A DNA stretch of 64,000 nucleotides from assembly GCA_030052745.1 (NCBI GenBank), contig JANBVO010000077.1, positions 1 to 64,000 of the forward strand, given 5' to 3'. Positions 1-10,141 of this stretch are shown here, in pieces. The DNA is from Pleurostoma richardsiae (lineage: Eukaryota > Ascomycota > Sordariomycetes > Calosphaeriales > Pleurostomataceae). Position numbers and translations under genes: made by a program. The notes under the pieces were generated by a model that saw only the letters and a list, made by a program, of their open reading frames with translations, did no database searches and was not told the origin of the DNA. Within the stretch, counting starts at the first letter, position 1. Every line of letters starts with the position of its first letter.

Positions 1-890
1 TGGTCATCTCGCGATCCGACGTGTGTGGGGGAATGAAAAAAAGTGGGGGGCGAACACGAGCTTGCAATAGACAGTAGCGGGCGGAGTGGGTTGCGGCGGG
101 CAGCGATACGAGCTCACCTGCATGGGTCGAGGTCTCTTCACGATGACTACAGTGGCTGCGATAGGACGACAGGAACAACTGGTCCGTTGGCGAGAAAGCA
201 CATGAGCATTCGTGACTGTCTCCTCTTGCATCATTTCATGACTTTCCCCCCTCTTTCGTCATTTCAGCGGTCGGCATACGATGATGCTGTGCCTGCCTTA
301 TCTCGAACTGTTGCTCATGAACAAACCAACCCCCTCCACTGTTTCCCCAGTGGTGATGTGATAGATGATCCATGGTGTGGGTTCGGTGAGGGTCCAGTTG
401 GGGGTCAGTGCCGAGCTCCGTACCCGAGACCGCCCAACCTGACCGCCGCTGCACCCGCCGGAGCAGATATCCTCGCCGTGCTAGCCGGGTATTGACATGA
501 TCTGTTCCCTGGACACGCCAATGCCTCCTAGCAGTCATCCATCACAGATAATGCATGATGTCTCTCGCTCTCCTCGCAGCGGCCGGCCAACCACCCCGGT
601 CTGATATGACGCTCCCAATAGACGACACCGAGCGCTCCGGCCCGCTATGTGAATGCAACGCTGTGCCGATCGTTGCTGCTCCGTGGATCCGTGACGCCGA
701 GATAATGCAGTTTGCCGTAAATGTTCCTGTGGACTTTCGTGTGCTCGTCACACCGCATTACAGCAAACGCTGCTCGCGGGAAGTTCGTGATTGCTGATGT
801 TGTGTACCGCTAATCTCGGGAGGCCGTCTTGCAGCGAAGATGGCCTCGAGTCTCGAGTCTCGAGTCTCTCCCCGGTTGTCGTCGCCAAGC
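1..890. other. Intergenic stretch, no supported gene
   Basis: Open frames on both strands overlap each other and show no recognisable domain, signal peptide or splice structure. The only structure seen is a short tandem repeat near 845. The downstream end probably carries the 3' UTR of the small minus-strand gene that follows. Confidence 0.5.
845..865. repeat. Three tandem copies of a 7-mer (CTCGAGT)
   Basis: The 7-base unit CTCGAGT is repeated three times without interruption, with a partial fourth copy. It lies just past the stop codon of the small secreted-protein gene, so it may sit in that 3' UTR. It looks like a simple short tandem repeat with no assigned function. Confidence 0.8.
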
Positions 891-1145
891 TCATCCCATG
901 GCTATCACGACGTCTCCTTTGCATACGCCGTAGGAGCAGCAGACTTCCGCGGGGAGCTCCCCGTTTAATATGAGGTCTACTTTCAACTGGGAGTCACTGT
1001 TAGTCTGGTTGGGGATCTGCAGAAGGTAGAGAACAGAGGAATTCGGGTTCGGACTTACATCTGGGCAAGGTGCTGGTGAGATTGGCGCAGCGGTGCCGAC
1101 GCCAGCAAGGGCGAGGAGGGCCGGTATTATGAAGTAGAGCTGCAT
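891..1145 (-). CDS. Small secreted cysteine-containing protein (60 aa), 2 exons
   Basis: Exon 1 is 1145-1059 and exon 2 is 986-891, around a 72-nt intron (987-1058) with a GTAAGT donor, a CTAAC branch site and a CAG acceptor. The product is 60 aa. Residues 1-20 look like a classical signal peptide (MQLYFIIPALLALAG... ending in TAA), followed by a short mature peptide with four cysteines, one in a PCPD motif, then a CC pair and a single C. No catalytic domain is visible. Small secreted cysteine-containing proteins of this type are often effectors, antimicrobial peptides or surface proteins in fungi; which applies here is unknown. The intron is a multiple of three without an in-frame stop, so retention would give an 84-aa form. 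A TATA box lies about 135 bp upstream of the ATG. The start is the ATG directly before the signal peptide. Confidence 0.6.
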   Translation of the reverse strand: MQLYFIIPALLALAGVGTAAPISPAPCPDVSPNPNSSVLYLLQIPNQTNSDSQLKVDLILNGELPAEVCCSYGVCKGDVVIAMG

Positions 1146-1278
1146 TTTGATGGTTTCTGTCCTCTTCGAACGGAGGTGAACGAAACGAACGTCTTGATAG
1201 AACGTCAAGAAATCAACGAGAAGCGAAGGACTGATCGAGAATATGTCTCTCTGAAGAAGGGTGGGCTGCAGGCGTCTG

Positions 1279-1285
1279 TATATAA
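1279..1285 (-). promoter_or_regulatory. TATA box of the small secreted-protein gene
   Basis: Read on the minus strand the sequence is CTTATATACAG, about 135 bp upstream of the ATG at 1145. That spacing suits a fungal core promoter with a leader of roughly 100 nt. It is a sequence match only; no transcription start is known. Confidence 0.5.
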
Positions 1286-3540
1286 GCCGCCAGAGGACTG
1301 CCGGAAGAGGCAGCCGAGTAGGTACCGTGAGTACCTCTAAGGTGGGTGTAGATAAACGGGTGCCGCAGACCCGCACTCTTAACAACACGCAAGGTAGAGA
1401 TCAACAGTGACGTGCCGTTGTTCCTATCCGCATCACGGCACTGTAACCAAGTGGGCGGAGAAGGCAGCAGATGGGTCACTTATTAAGACCATCCCACCAA
1501 CCCAACCCTCGTGTTTGGAGGGCCAAGTCCCAAGAACTCGGAGTCTTTTCCCCGACCATCACGATTACGGCCGCGGTTTCTCGGCCATCGTGTAGAGTAA
1601 GCGACAATTAACGCACGAGGGGGCGAACGGACTCGCAGACGGCGGCGGCGCAGGCTGGGCTGACCTGCACGCAAACCACCCACGCTGCTCGGTCCGGAGG
1701 AGGTACATGACCAACCCCCTACCAGCCCCCTGTATCCGATGTATCTACCTGGCGTCATGGGCCGCTGGGCGGTGCTGCATGCAGAAGAGCGAGAGAGAAG
1801 CGCATCAGAAACGGCACATCTGGAGCACATGACAAAACCTCCAGAGGCCAACAGCTGCAGTGGCGGCGCCCCCGGAATTTCGCCAGCGGAGAGGCTGAAT
1901 GAGACACTGGTGATTGGCACGAAGGGCTTGAAGGGGGGCGCTGCTCCCTCTGTTTGGGCACCGCAAACGAAAATAGAAACGAACAGAGGCACTAAAAAGA
2001 AAAGCCCGAGCTGGAAAAAGGTCCAATGACGTTGGTTGCTGGGGCAAAAGTCTAGCCAGCCAGCCAGCCAGCACAGTCAGAAATCAGCCCTATGGCAATT
2101 GGGCGGTGCCGATCGGGTTTGCGGACTGAGTCGAAACTAAGTCGAGCCCGTCTCGAACGCCTGCTCGTGTCTAGCTAGACTAGAAGGTTCCCGCCCCGTT
2201 GCCGATTGAATAATAGACTTCGTCGTTCGTATCTGTTCGCGGTGGTTTCTGCGCTGTCGAGGAAACCGTTTTCCGCCAGTGCGTTTTCGACTTTGGAGCC
2301 GGGAAGGTGAAACATTCTCGAGCCCGACCGCAAGCCACGGGCCGTCCGTATGCCCAAGGCTGAGAGCGAACGCCCGCAGCATGGCGCCCCATAGATTGCC
2401 GCAATCATAAACGATTGGAGACTGTTTTCAGTGGCGCGGGGTGGTTGGCTGGGGGCCGCCTTCGGCGCGGCGTCGACTGCGACAGAGTCCGTGTCTCTCT
2501 CCCCGCTATGCATCTCGGGCTATGTGCGATCTGATCTTTGCGCTCACGGAAGGAAGGGTGAGTTGTCATGCAGAAGCCGTCATTCTGGCTTTCCAGGGTT
2601 GATCTGGAGTCAGCCTCATGTAGAGGCAGGGTAGATGTCACCGGCACACGTATCATCTTGCATCTTTCCCTCAACGGACACCAATTTGTGCATGGCATCC
2701 CTGGAACGCTCCAGTGTAGATAGAAGCCAGAAGGCTAGATCCATTCGTGATAGCATTAGAGGCCCATCTCGAACCAGGGGTTTTCCAACATATCGTACAT
2801 CAACCACCCAGCGAGTAACCTCACTCTCCCAAACGGCACACTTCCTTGTCAGCTTCCTCAACGTCTGTCTCTATGATCACACGCGTGATGAGCCAAACAT
2901 GAAAGACACAGCCTAGCCACCGTTCGAGACAACAGCAAGAAAAAGATTGTCCAACAACTCCACACATTTCACCAGACGAGGAACACAGAACAAGGAAGAA
3001 GAAAAGATCACATCCCGCCTTGCCATGCTAGAAAGAGCAAAAATAGAAAAATCCTGCTTCGGATAGATGCCGTCATCCTCGTTGAAGACGGAAAATTCGA
3101 CCGAGGAAAAGTGAGGTAGACGCTGGATATCATTCGTCGCATGCGGAGCGGTTCGCATATCGGAACCTCGTCGGACCACGTCTTTCCCGTGTCTCATGTG
3201 CAGTGAGGGCTGAGTATGAGTAGAGGGGTATATCGTGCATGTGTGCGGACTGAAAACGAAATTGCGCTGCTTTTGGATAAAACGGATGCGCTATGATGAG
3301 GGTATCATGGAGAAAGACGATGCACGGTCAAGATTAGGGTTGAGTTGGTCGATAGAGGTTGGGGGCTGGTACGATCATCTCGCAGCCGGGGAGTTGTCAG
3401 CTTGGGATCGGGCGACATCCCGACGTCGAGGTTCATTCGCACCACCGACTACCGCGGACAAGGCGGAATCGGCTGGTGCTATTATATAGGTAACCCAGTT
3501 TAGCCGGCTGCAGACCACTGATTCTGTCTGAAGCTCAGTT
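1286..3540. other. Long intergenic stretch, no supported gene
   Basis: About 2.2 kb without a supported gene. Several 60-170 codon open frames exist on both strands, but they overlap and none shows a domain, signal peptide or splice-compatible partner. The part nearest 3540 is probably the 3' UTR of the coiled-coil gene. A short CCAG-type tandem repeat lies near 2055. Confidence 0.5.
2055..2072. repeat. Short tetranucleotide tandem repeat (GCCA, four copies)
   Basis: Four uninterrupted GCCA units plus a partial copy in intergenic DNA. It is a plain microsatellite with no evident function. Confidence 0.8.
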
Positions 3541-5708
3541 TCACCGGATCCGCTTGCCGTCGAGGAACTTGGGGCTCCTCCCGTCGTAGTACGGATTCGC
3601 AACTTGCTCCCTCTTCTGCCGCTCAAACGCCGCGCGCTCCTCCTCGTCGAGCGAGAAGGCCTTCTTGAGCCACCCGAACGCGCTGCGCTTCTTCTTGAGC
3701 GTCCGCGTGCTGCCCGCCATGCTGCTACCCGCCCGGTCATCCGGGTGGAGCGTCGACACGCTGCTCAGCATGCTCATGCCCATGGCGGACGGTGCGTTGC
3801 GCTGGTGGCCCGGCCGGTGGAATGTCCCCGACGTGTGGGGTCGCTGTTGCAGCGGCGAGTGCGGGCTCGCCTGTACAGGGCGAAAATACTGCTGGTCGGA
3901 CTGGGGAGACGGGATGAGCTTTGGGAAGACGGGAGGGGAGAAATCGTTGTTGTTTTCGACGAAGGAGTGCACGGCCGTGCGGTCGCGGTCGATATCCGAC
4001 CCGTAGGCAGAGTCGGGTGCCTGGTACACACGAGGGGAGACGTAGCGGGGGCGTTCCAGTTCCGGCGCATTTCTTGGTGGTACATGGATCGACTCAGGGG
4101 GGTTGGTCTTCAAGGATACACGTTGCCGTAAGGATGTTCTCTGCTTGGGTTGAGGAGCTGTATCCTCTTGAGGTGTCCTGGCCACCTCTGCCGGCGCCGG
4201 CGGCTCCACGATCCTAGGGGAAGGCATCGGTGCCGGAGGCTGTGGCGTATATGTGCGCGGTTGCAGGATATATAGCGGCCCGTCATCCTGTCCTGCAGGA
4301 GACTGTGGTGCAGGCTTGTCAACCGCTTCGGTTTCTGCTTCGGTTTCAATAATAGGCTCGACTACAGGCAACGCAGGGACCGCCGGTATTGCTTCGGTCC
4401 TTGGGCTGTCATCATCTGCAATCTTGAAAGGAGGAAGGGTCATCATGGTGTCCCTAAACTCGGTTGTCTGCCTCTTGTCTTCGACGGGAATATCAAAGTA
4501 AGCCGTGCTGGTCGGACGGTCTAGAAAACCGCTAATCCGAGAGGAGAAGTTTATAGAGATACGAGGTGGTGACTGAGGGATCTTGCTTCTCGGCGGGGAG
4601 GCTTGAGGGCTTGTGGCGTTTGACGAGCTCGGGGGCGATCGAGGTTGATCCTCAGGGCCAGAAAAAGGCTGTATGCTGAACTGTGGACGGGTTAGATTCG
4701 CGAGGGTCATTGAACTGAGCCGGAATAGGGCCTTCTTACCCTCGTTCGTCGACTGACCTCGCCCGCCCGCTGGTCCATCTCGGCGATCATGGTGTTCAGC
4801 CTGACAAGAAGGCCGCTCAGAGTGTTACTCTTAGTCTCCAGCTCCTCAAAGGCGTTATACCAGCCGTCCGCATTGCCCTTCATAGCATTAAATATCCGTA
4901 CCACGTCCGGCCTGTCCCTCCGCCAACCCGCGTTCTCATTCTCGGCCAGGTAAGCTCTGAACTGCTTCGTCGAGCGTATACCCTCAGAGATGTCTCGGAT
5001 AGACTGGGCAAGGGCAGTGGAGGTCCTGGAAAGGATATGCTCGATCTTCACGTTACCCTCGACGATCTGCAGGCGGAACTTGCGATCCTCCAACATCTTC
5101 TCGAAAACCTCCATATTCTCCATTGGTAACTTCAGAAACTCAATCCGCTCCGTCAGGTCCTTCATTGCCAACTTGAAGTCTTCCATTGTCGTCTCCAAGA
5201 ACTCATCGACCTCGTCTATGTGGCCCTGCAGTATGGACACCACCTGGTCATTGTTATTGGCCATGCCATTGAGGACAAGGTAGACGCCGAAGGATATCTG
5301 TGCCACCAATTTGCGCAACTCGTGACACCTCTGGCCTGGCCGGAGACGCCACAGCGCAGCTGGCGGACCAGCTGACTTGTCCTCGTCGAGCAGCTTCTCC
5401 CGCCGCGTCTTCGCGTCGGCTGTCCTCAACGGAGGCTTCAGCGCAAGTCCGCCGGTAGTCGCTTCGACGAGAGACTCGGCGAAGGCCTCCTGCATGGAGG
5501 GGATCGGGTGAAGAGGAGCATTTAGCGGAATACTTGGGACATTCGTCGCTTTCGGAGTCATGACGACATTGTCGGGCTCGTACCGGGTCGGGGCCAGAAT
5601 GCTCGAGGATTCGGTATCTTCATCGGACTCGAGAATTGGAGGCGGCGGCGGAGGGAAGCGGGCATCGTGCCGAGCGGGAATAGCTGGGGCGTTGCCTGGG
5701 GAAGCCAT
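3541..5708 (-). CDS. Conserved-looking coiled-coil protein with basic C-terminal motif (702 aa), 2 exons
   Basis: Exon 1 is 5708-4740 and exon 2 is 4680-3541. The 59-nt intron (4681-4739) has a GTAAG donor, a CTAAC branch and a CAG acceptor, and joins two long frames in phase 0. The start is the first true ATG (MASPGN) in a good initiation context; the open frame runs further upstream only through a GTG codon. Residues about 1-115 are Pro/Ser-rich. Residues about 120-320 are helical and probably form coiled coils, with many Leu, Glu and Lys. Residues about 330-640 are disordered and rich in Pro and Ser. Near the C-terminus lies a basic/aromatic segment, KKKRSAFGWLKKAFSL, followed by an acidic helix. 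I recall that this kind of ending occurs in uncharacterised filamentous-ascomycete proteins, but I cannot assign a function. The basic amphipathic end could contact membranes; that is inference. There are no transmembrane segments. Confidence 0.85.
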
Positions 5709-8189
5709 GCTGCAGGACACGACAGGAGTCGCTACTAATTTCTCGTGGCACTCAGTGCAGAGGGTGTGCAACCATTGGCCGGCGGAGGTTGCTGATTTCT
5801 GGCGATCGACAGGCACAATTGTCGATGGTTGGTCCTCCTGCCCGCCGGTTCCACGCGGCTAGCCGTGCAGCACCCTCCCGACCGACGAACCGGTCAACGT
5901 GAACACTGCACAGGCGTGGAAGTTTGACAGGAGAAGCGAGGTGGCACGACGGAGTGCTGTGTAGAAGGGCAGAGTCTTGCAGAAATGCAGCTCGCCAGCC
6001 CAGTGATAAGTCGTTAGTAGTCTAGTCGTGGCTCGCGTTCAGGCATGGCAGTCGATCAGAAGTCTCAGGCGGGTCGGTTTTGAGGAGGACCTGTCGAAAT
6101 GAGGGAGGGTGGGTGCAAATCAATCGAAACCCGGCGTGTTAGATCGTGAGGAACAGGTCGGGGTCGGTCGTGAAAATATCGTCGCAAGGCAAAAGGAGGA
6201 GCTCAACCCGTCGTTGCCGAGCTGATGAGAGAGGTGGAGATGAGATAACTAGCGGTTGGATGCGGACGACGCAGAGGAGAGAGGGGAGAGATATCGCCCA
6301 AGAGGGGTTCAATTAACGAGAGGCATTACGGAACAAGAAGACGCTAGAAGTGAGGACGGAAAAGGAGGGTGTGGTGATGGCGGGAGTGAGCTGTTTGTGG
6401 TGGAGGAGGGAAAGGGATGATACCAGACAGGTACTAGTTGGCACCTTGGGTGGTAGTGCTCACAGGGGTGGAAGGGGTCTAGCGCGTGTTTCCTGCGATG
6501 GGCGAGGCAGGGGACCGAGCTGGTTGGGTGGTGGAGAGGCTTACGACGTCGACACCTCTTCCCGTCTCGACTTCCAGACGCCGGGGAATCAATAGACTGG
6601 TCTGGTGGCTCCGTCTGTGCTGTATCTCCAGGCTAACTAACAGGTCCGTCATGCAGCAGCGCGAGACATACTGCAGAGGGTGCAGAAAGGCTGCAGGTGG
6701 GGGGCGTCAAGAAATGCGGTCAACGGCGGCACACGGCCAACTGTCTTATCCCTCTATCCCTCTATCCCTCCCCCTCTTGTCAAGGATGAGAGACAAGATT
6801 GATCCTCTCCACAGAAGTCAAGATAGAGCTTGTACATGTAGGGATCCTCCGTAGCAGGGGCAGAGCTTTGATCGCAATTCAGTCGATGTAAGATCACCAG
6901 TCTCGATGTAGAGCGTCCGGGGTGCTGCCGTTAAGAGCCTGCGGACAGTTGCTCAATTTAATCAGGCCAAGCTCTTATGTTACCGGGTTTGGTTGCGCTT
7001 CTCGTTTCTCCCTGGACTTGCATGCTGGCCAGCCCACCAGCCGGGAAACACATCCAGGTAGCTAACTATCAGGCCAAGTTGAACGAACACCGGTTTATGA
7101 AGGCGGATGCGCCACCACGCGACCCATACCTTGATAAGGGTACCTTATTGCTTCGAGAACCCAAGTCAACCCCTGAATGGCGCATATTCAAGCTGCAATT
7201 CCATCTCCCATCTTGCGAGCTTTGCCCAGTCTGTTTCTTTTTTTGTTCCAGCTGCACACACTCCACAGCCTGCTCTAGAGCAGTTTGTAGAGCAGAGTAA
7301 CGGGCTCGCTTGACGGGCAATCTTCAATGGCTCGCGCTAACAAGTTCTAGCCCCTTTTCGCGGGAGTCTTCGGTAGGCGGGCCGCCAGATGCAGTGGGGA
7401 AGCACCTACTACTCTGTGGTTAGGTACCTAGGTAGGTACCTAAGCTGCTAAGGTATAAGAACGGGCGCTCTCGACCTTTTTGGGGTTCTCTATTTCCCGA
7501 CTGGGCGACCTCGGACATTGCCCGCCCCTCCTGCACGAATCAAGATGCGCAGGGTGCTCGTCCAGCATTTCTCGTCTTCCGAATCTGCCTCTTTCAGCGC
7601 CAGAGAAAGATTGTAGTGCACCGTATGCAGATTGCCGACAGATACTTGCGGAGATGGTTGGGATCGAAGCTGGTCTCGGCCGAGTAGGGCTGCCGCTAAC
7701 GAAAGCCTCGCCAGCGATGTTCCGGAGAAAGGCACTGGGCGGGTGACGTGTTCGATGTTGGGTTCCTTTCTTTTTTCTCTATATCTGCCTGCTTCCCAAG
7801 TACTTGATGACCGAATGCATAAGCGGAGATATCCAAGCAATCCCATCAATACTGAGGCAGCCAAAACCTCCGCCGGGTATGCGTGACTATCTACGTATCT
7901 CGATTTGGTGTTGTTGACATCCCGAAGTCCCTCAGATAGGACCGAATACTCGCCAATTACGGGCCTGTGGTCGGCGGGAAAGAGACCGAAGAACAAGGTT
8001 TGGTGTTGTACCGCAAGCCGGGCATGGTGCCTGCCCCGTAGAGACCCCGGAACCTGGCTCTTCGCCGGCTCTGAATACGCGTACGACATTTATTTGATAA
8101 AGCTGTTGTGCCTTTTTCCGCATCGTCCATCCCAACTCCACAGCTTCCCTTTCTACCCTCACTTGGCCTGAGCGGCATCAGGCTTCGAG
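5709..8189. other. Shared upstream region between two divergent genes; no supported gene
   Basis: About 2.5 kb between the coiled-coil gene (-) and the membrane-protein gene (+), so it should hold both promoters and leaders. It contains purine-rich and CT-rich tracts and an inverted repeat at 7420. The longest frame, on the minus strand at about 7490-8089, has no recognisable features and I reject it as a gene. Confidence 0.5.
7420..7443. repeat. Inverted repeat, 9-bp arms with 6-bp spacer
   Basis: The arms are TTAGGTACC and GGTACCTAA, separated by TAGGTA. The GGTAGGTA/TACCTACC type of motif recurs elsewhere in this window (near 51020, 52110, 62570 and 62775). It could be a hairpin or a protein-binding site; no function is assigned. 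Confidence 0.7.
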
Positions 8190-9140
8190 ATGCTTCGAGC
8201 TTTCGCCTTTGGAAAGGACCTTTGGGATCCATCCCATCGGTTCGAGACGTCCTGGCTGCTCCCTCCCTACGCACTGTTTGCAGTCCGGGCTCTAATGGTA
8301 AGTCACCCAAGCATCAACAGCTCCGGATCTCAGGTCCGCGAAGAAAGCAATAGCGGTCTAGTCTGACTCATCTTCACGCAAACACAGGCGCTCTACTGGT
8401 TCACCGTTATCTTTTTCATCCTTGCCTGGTGGTGCACCCACCCCTCCGCAGGCGGCTGCGCAATGGCCGGCGACACCTTCTCCTACTTCACCCACCTGAC
8501 TTACTGGGGCATCGCCTTCTACATGCTCGTTGCCGCAGTCCACACCTTCACCTACGCGCACCGGGGCACGCCCCTGCTCGACCGCCTCCCGCGGCCCCTG
8601 CAGGCGCTGCACTCGCTCTTCTACACGAGCGTCTGCGTCTTCCCGCCCATCGTGACCGTCATCTACTGGGCGGTGCTTTTCGACGGCACCTGGTTCCCCC
8701 GGGAGTTCGACGCCTGGCAGAACCTGTCGCAGCACGCGCTCAACAGCGCCGCCGCCCTCTTCGAGATCGTCGTCCCGCGCACGGCGCCCCCGCCCGTCAT
8801 CCACCTGCTGTGGCTCATCGTGCTGCTGGCGCTGTACCTAGGGCTGGCGTACGTGACGCGCGCGACTGAGGGGTTCTACACGTACAGCTTCCTGGACCCG
8901 GGAGAGAACGGCTCCGGGGTGGTCGCCGGGTACATCCTCGGGATCGGGGTCGGCTGCTGCGTAGTGTTTGGTTTGGTGTACGGTGCTATCTGGCTTAGGG
9001 TATGGGTTACGGAGAAGAAGCTCGGCATGGACGGCAAGTTTGCGAGGCAGCCAAGGTGGAGGGAGAGCGACGCCGAGATGGCTGGCCAGTCGGGGGCGGA
9101 GGTCACTAAGGAGAGGTCGCCAGCAGTGACGGCCTTCTGA
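8190..9140 (+). CDS. FAR-17a/AIG1-like multi-spanning membrane protein (286 aa), 2 exons
   Basis: Exon 1 is 8190-8297 and exon 2 is 8388-9140, around a 90-nt intron (8298-8387) with a GTAAGT donor and ACACAG acceptor, phase 0. The 286-aa product has about six hydrophobic segments, near residues 30-52, 67-88, 107-130, 147-160, 170-190 and 212-242, and a short hydrophilic tail. The order of segments and the polar pattern around HALNSAAALFEIV and the following YLGLAYVTRATEGFYTY resemble the FAR-17a/AIG1/ADTRP family. In animals these are membrane threonine hydrolases that cleave branched fatty-acid esters (FAHFAs). Whether the fungal protein has that activity is inference; the similarity is by eye. 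Without the first exon the protein would start at an internal Met (8463) and lose its first membrane segment. Confidence 0.85.
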
Positions 9141-9554
9141 TTCATGGAGGTGCAGATCTGTTGACCTGGGAGACTTACATGCATCGTCGCCATGTTGGAT
9201 AATGTCGAAAGATGACCGTGATACCCATGCGTGCTGCAGACTTCAAGGCTCCAAGCCGAAGACAAAGCCATAACGTAACACCCCTGTTGACAGAGTAAGC
9301 TCAGCTCAAAACGGATAATAAACTTCATGGCGATACTATAATTTTACGAATTTCTTCTCTGCCTAGCCCTTCACGTGCTGACTCTCCTTGCTTGTGTACA
9401 AAGTGTGTTCCGAGTTGTTGATATGGAGTGGCTAGTAAAGTGCATCGAGCTACTGGACGAGGTGCCTCCGCCGTATTGGTGTCTAGCAAAGGCGCTAAGT
9501 CTCATATAGTGCAATAGGACCGTTGCTTTTCAACAGCTAGAACCTGAGTTAGCC
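9141..9554. other. Spacer between membrane-protein gene and tRNA-Lys
   Basis: This should hold the 3' UTR of the preceding gene and the 5' flank of the tRNA. No further gene or repeat is visible. Confidence 0.5.
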
Positions 9555-9653
9555 GCCTTGCTAGCTCAATCGGTAGAGCGTGAGACTCTTATCCCGCCTT
9601 TCGGCGAGACTCATGATATCTCAAGGTTGTGGGTTCGACCCCCACGTAGGGCT
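9555..9653 (+). tRNA. tRNA-Lys (anticodon CTT) with 26-nt intron
   Basis: The acceptor stem GCCTTGC pairs with GTAGGGC, including two G-U pairs. The D arm contains TAGCTCAATCGGTAGAGC. The anticodon stem TGAGA/TCTCA encloses a loop with anticodon CTT (9588-9590). The T arm is GTGGG-TTCGACC-CCCAC. A 26-nt intron (9592-9617) lies one base 3' of the anticodon, the canonical site for eukaryotic tRNA introns. A-box and B-box promoter elements are intact. The discriminator base is T and CCA is not encoded, as expected for a nuclear gene. Confidence 0.92.
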
Positions 9654-10141
9654 CAATTCCCTAGCAGCGACCAGGTTCAATCTTTTTGTCCTCATGTCCT
9701 ACCTTTACTTTTTTTGCCCACTCTCCGTCTCTTTCATCCTTAACAAATAGACTTTATTGATGGGTCCTTTATAAGCGCGTCTCCAGTGAGGTTGATAGGC
9801 ATGGATAGTTTTGGCAGTGCTCATACACCACTTTCCGTCATGTATCTATCTCTGTTAGGTCTTTTGCAAGGTTTACACTGCTATCGACTTCCACGCATCG
9901 AACCACTAAAGTGAAGATATGTCACAGCGAAGAAACGGCACATTCTGAGCATGTTATTTCGTTTTACCCAAGAGCACTATGAATTGTTGAAGATAGACTG
10001 CTGCCTTCGCTGGTAATGCTGCCGCTAGAAAAAAAAGAACCTCCGCGCAAACTATAGTGAATAAAGACAGAGTACCCTCCTTACCTTCAAGATTGACCGA
10101 TCTTCAGACTTACCTCGCAATATAGAACTCGCCTAGACCGG
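9654..10141. other. Spacer downstream of tRNA-Lys, no gene seen
   Basis: The DNA is relatively AT-rich, with a T-rich tract soon after the tRNA (near 9710) that could serve as a Pol III terminator. The 3' UTR of the minus-strand ATPase gene is expected at the far end. Confidence 0.5.

Noticed and set aside
7490-8089. A 199-codon minus-strand frame upstream of the FAR-17a/AIG1-like gene
   Set aside because: No domain, signal peptide or splice partner, and it covers the expected promoter of the plus-strand gene.
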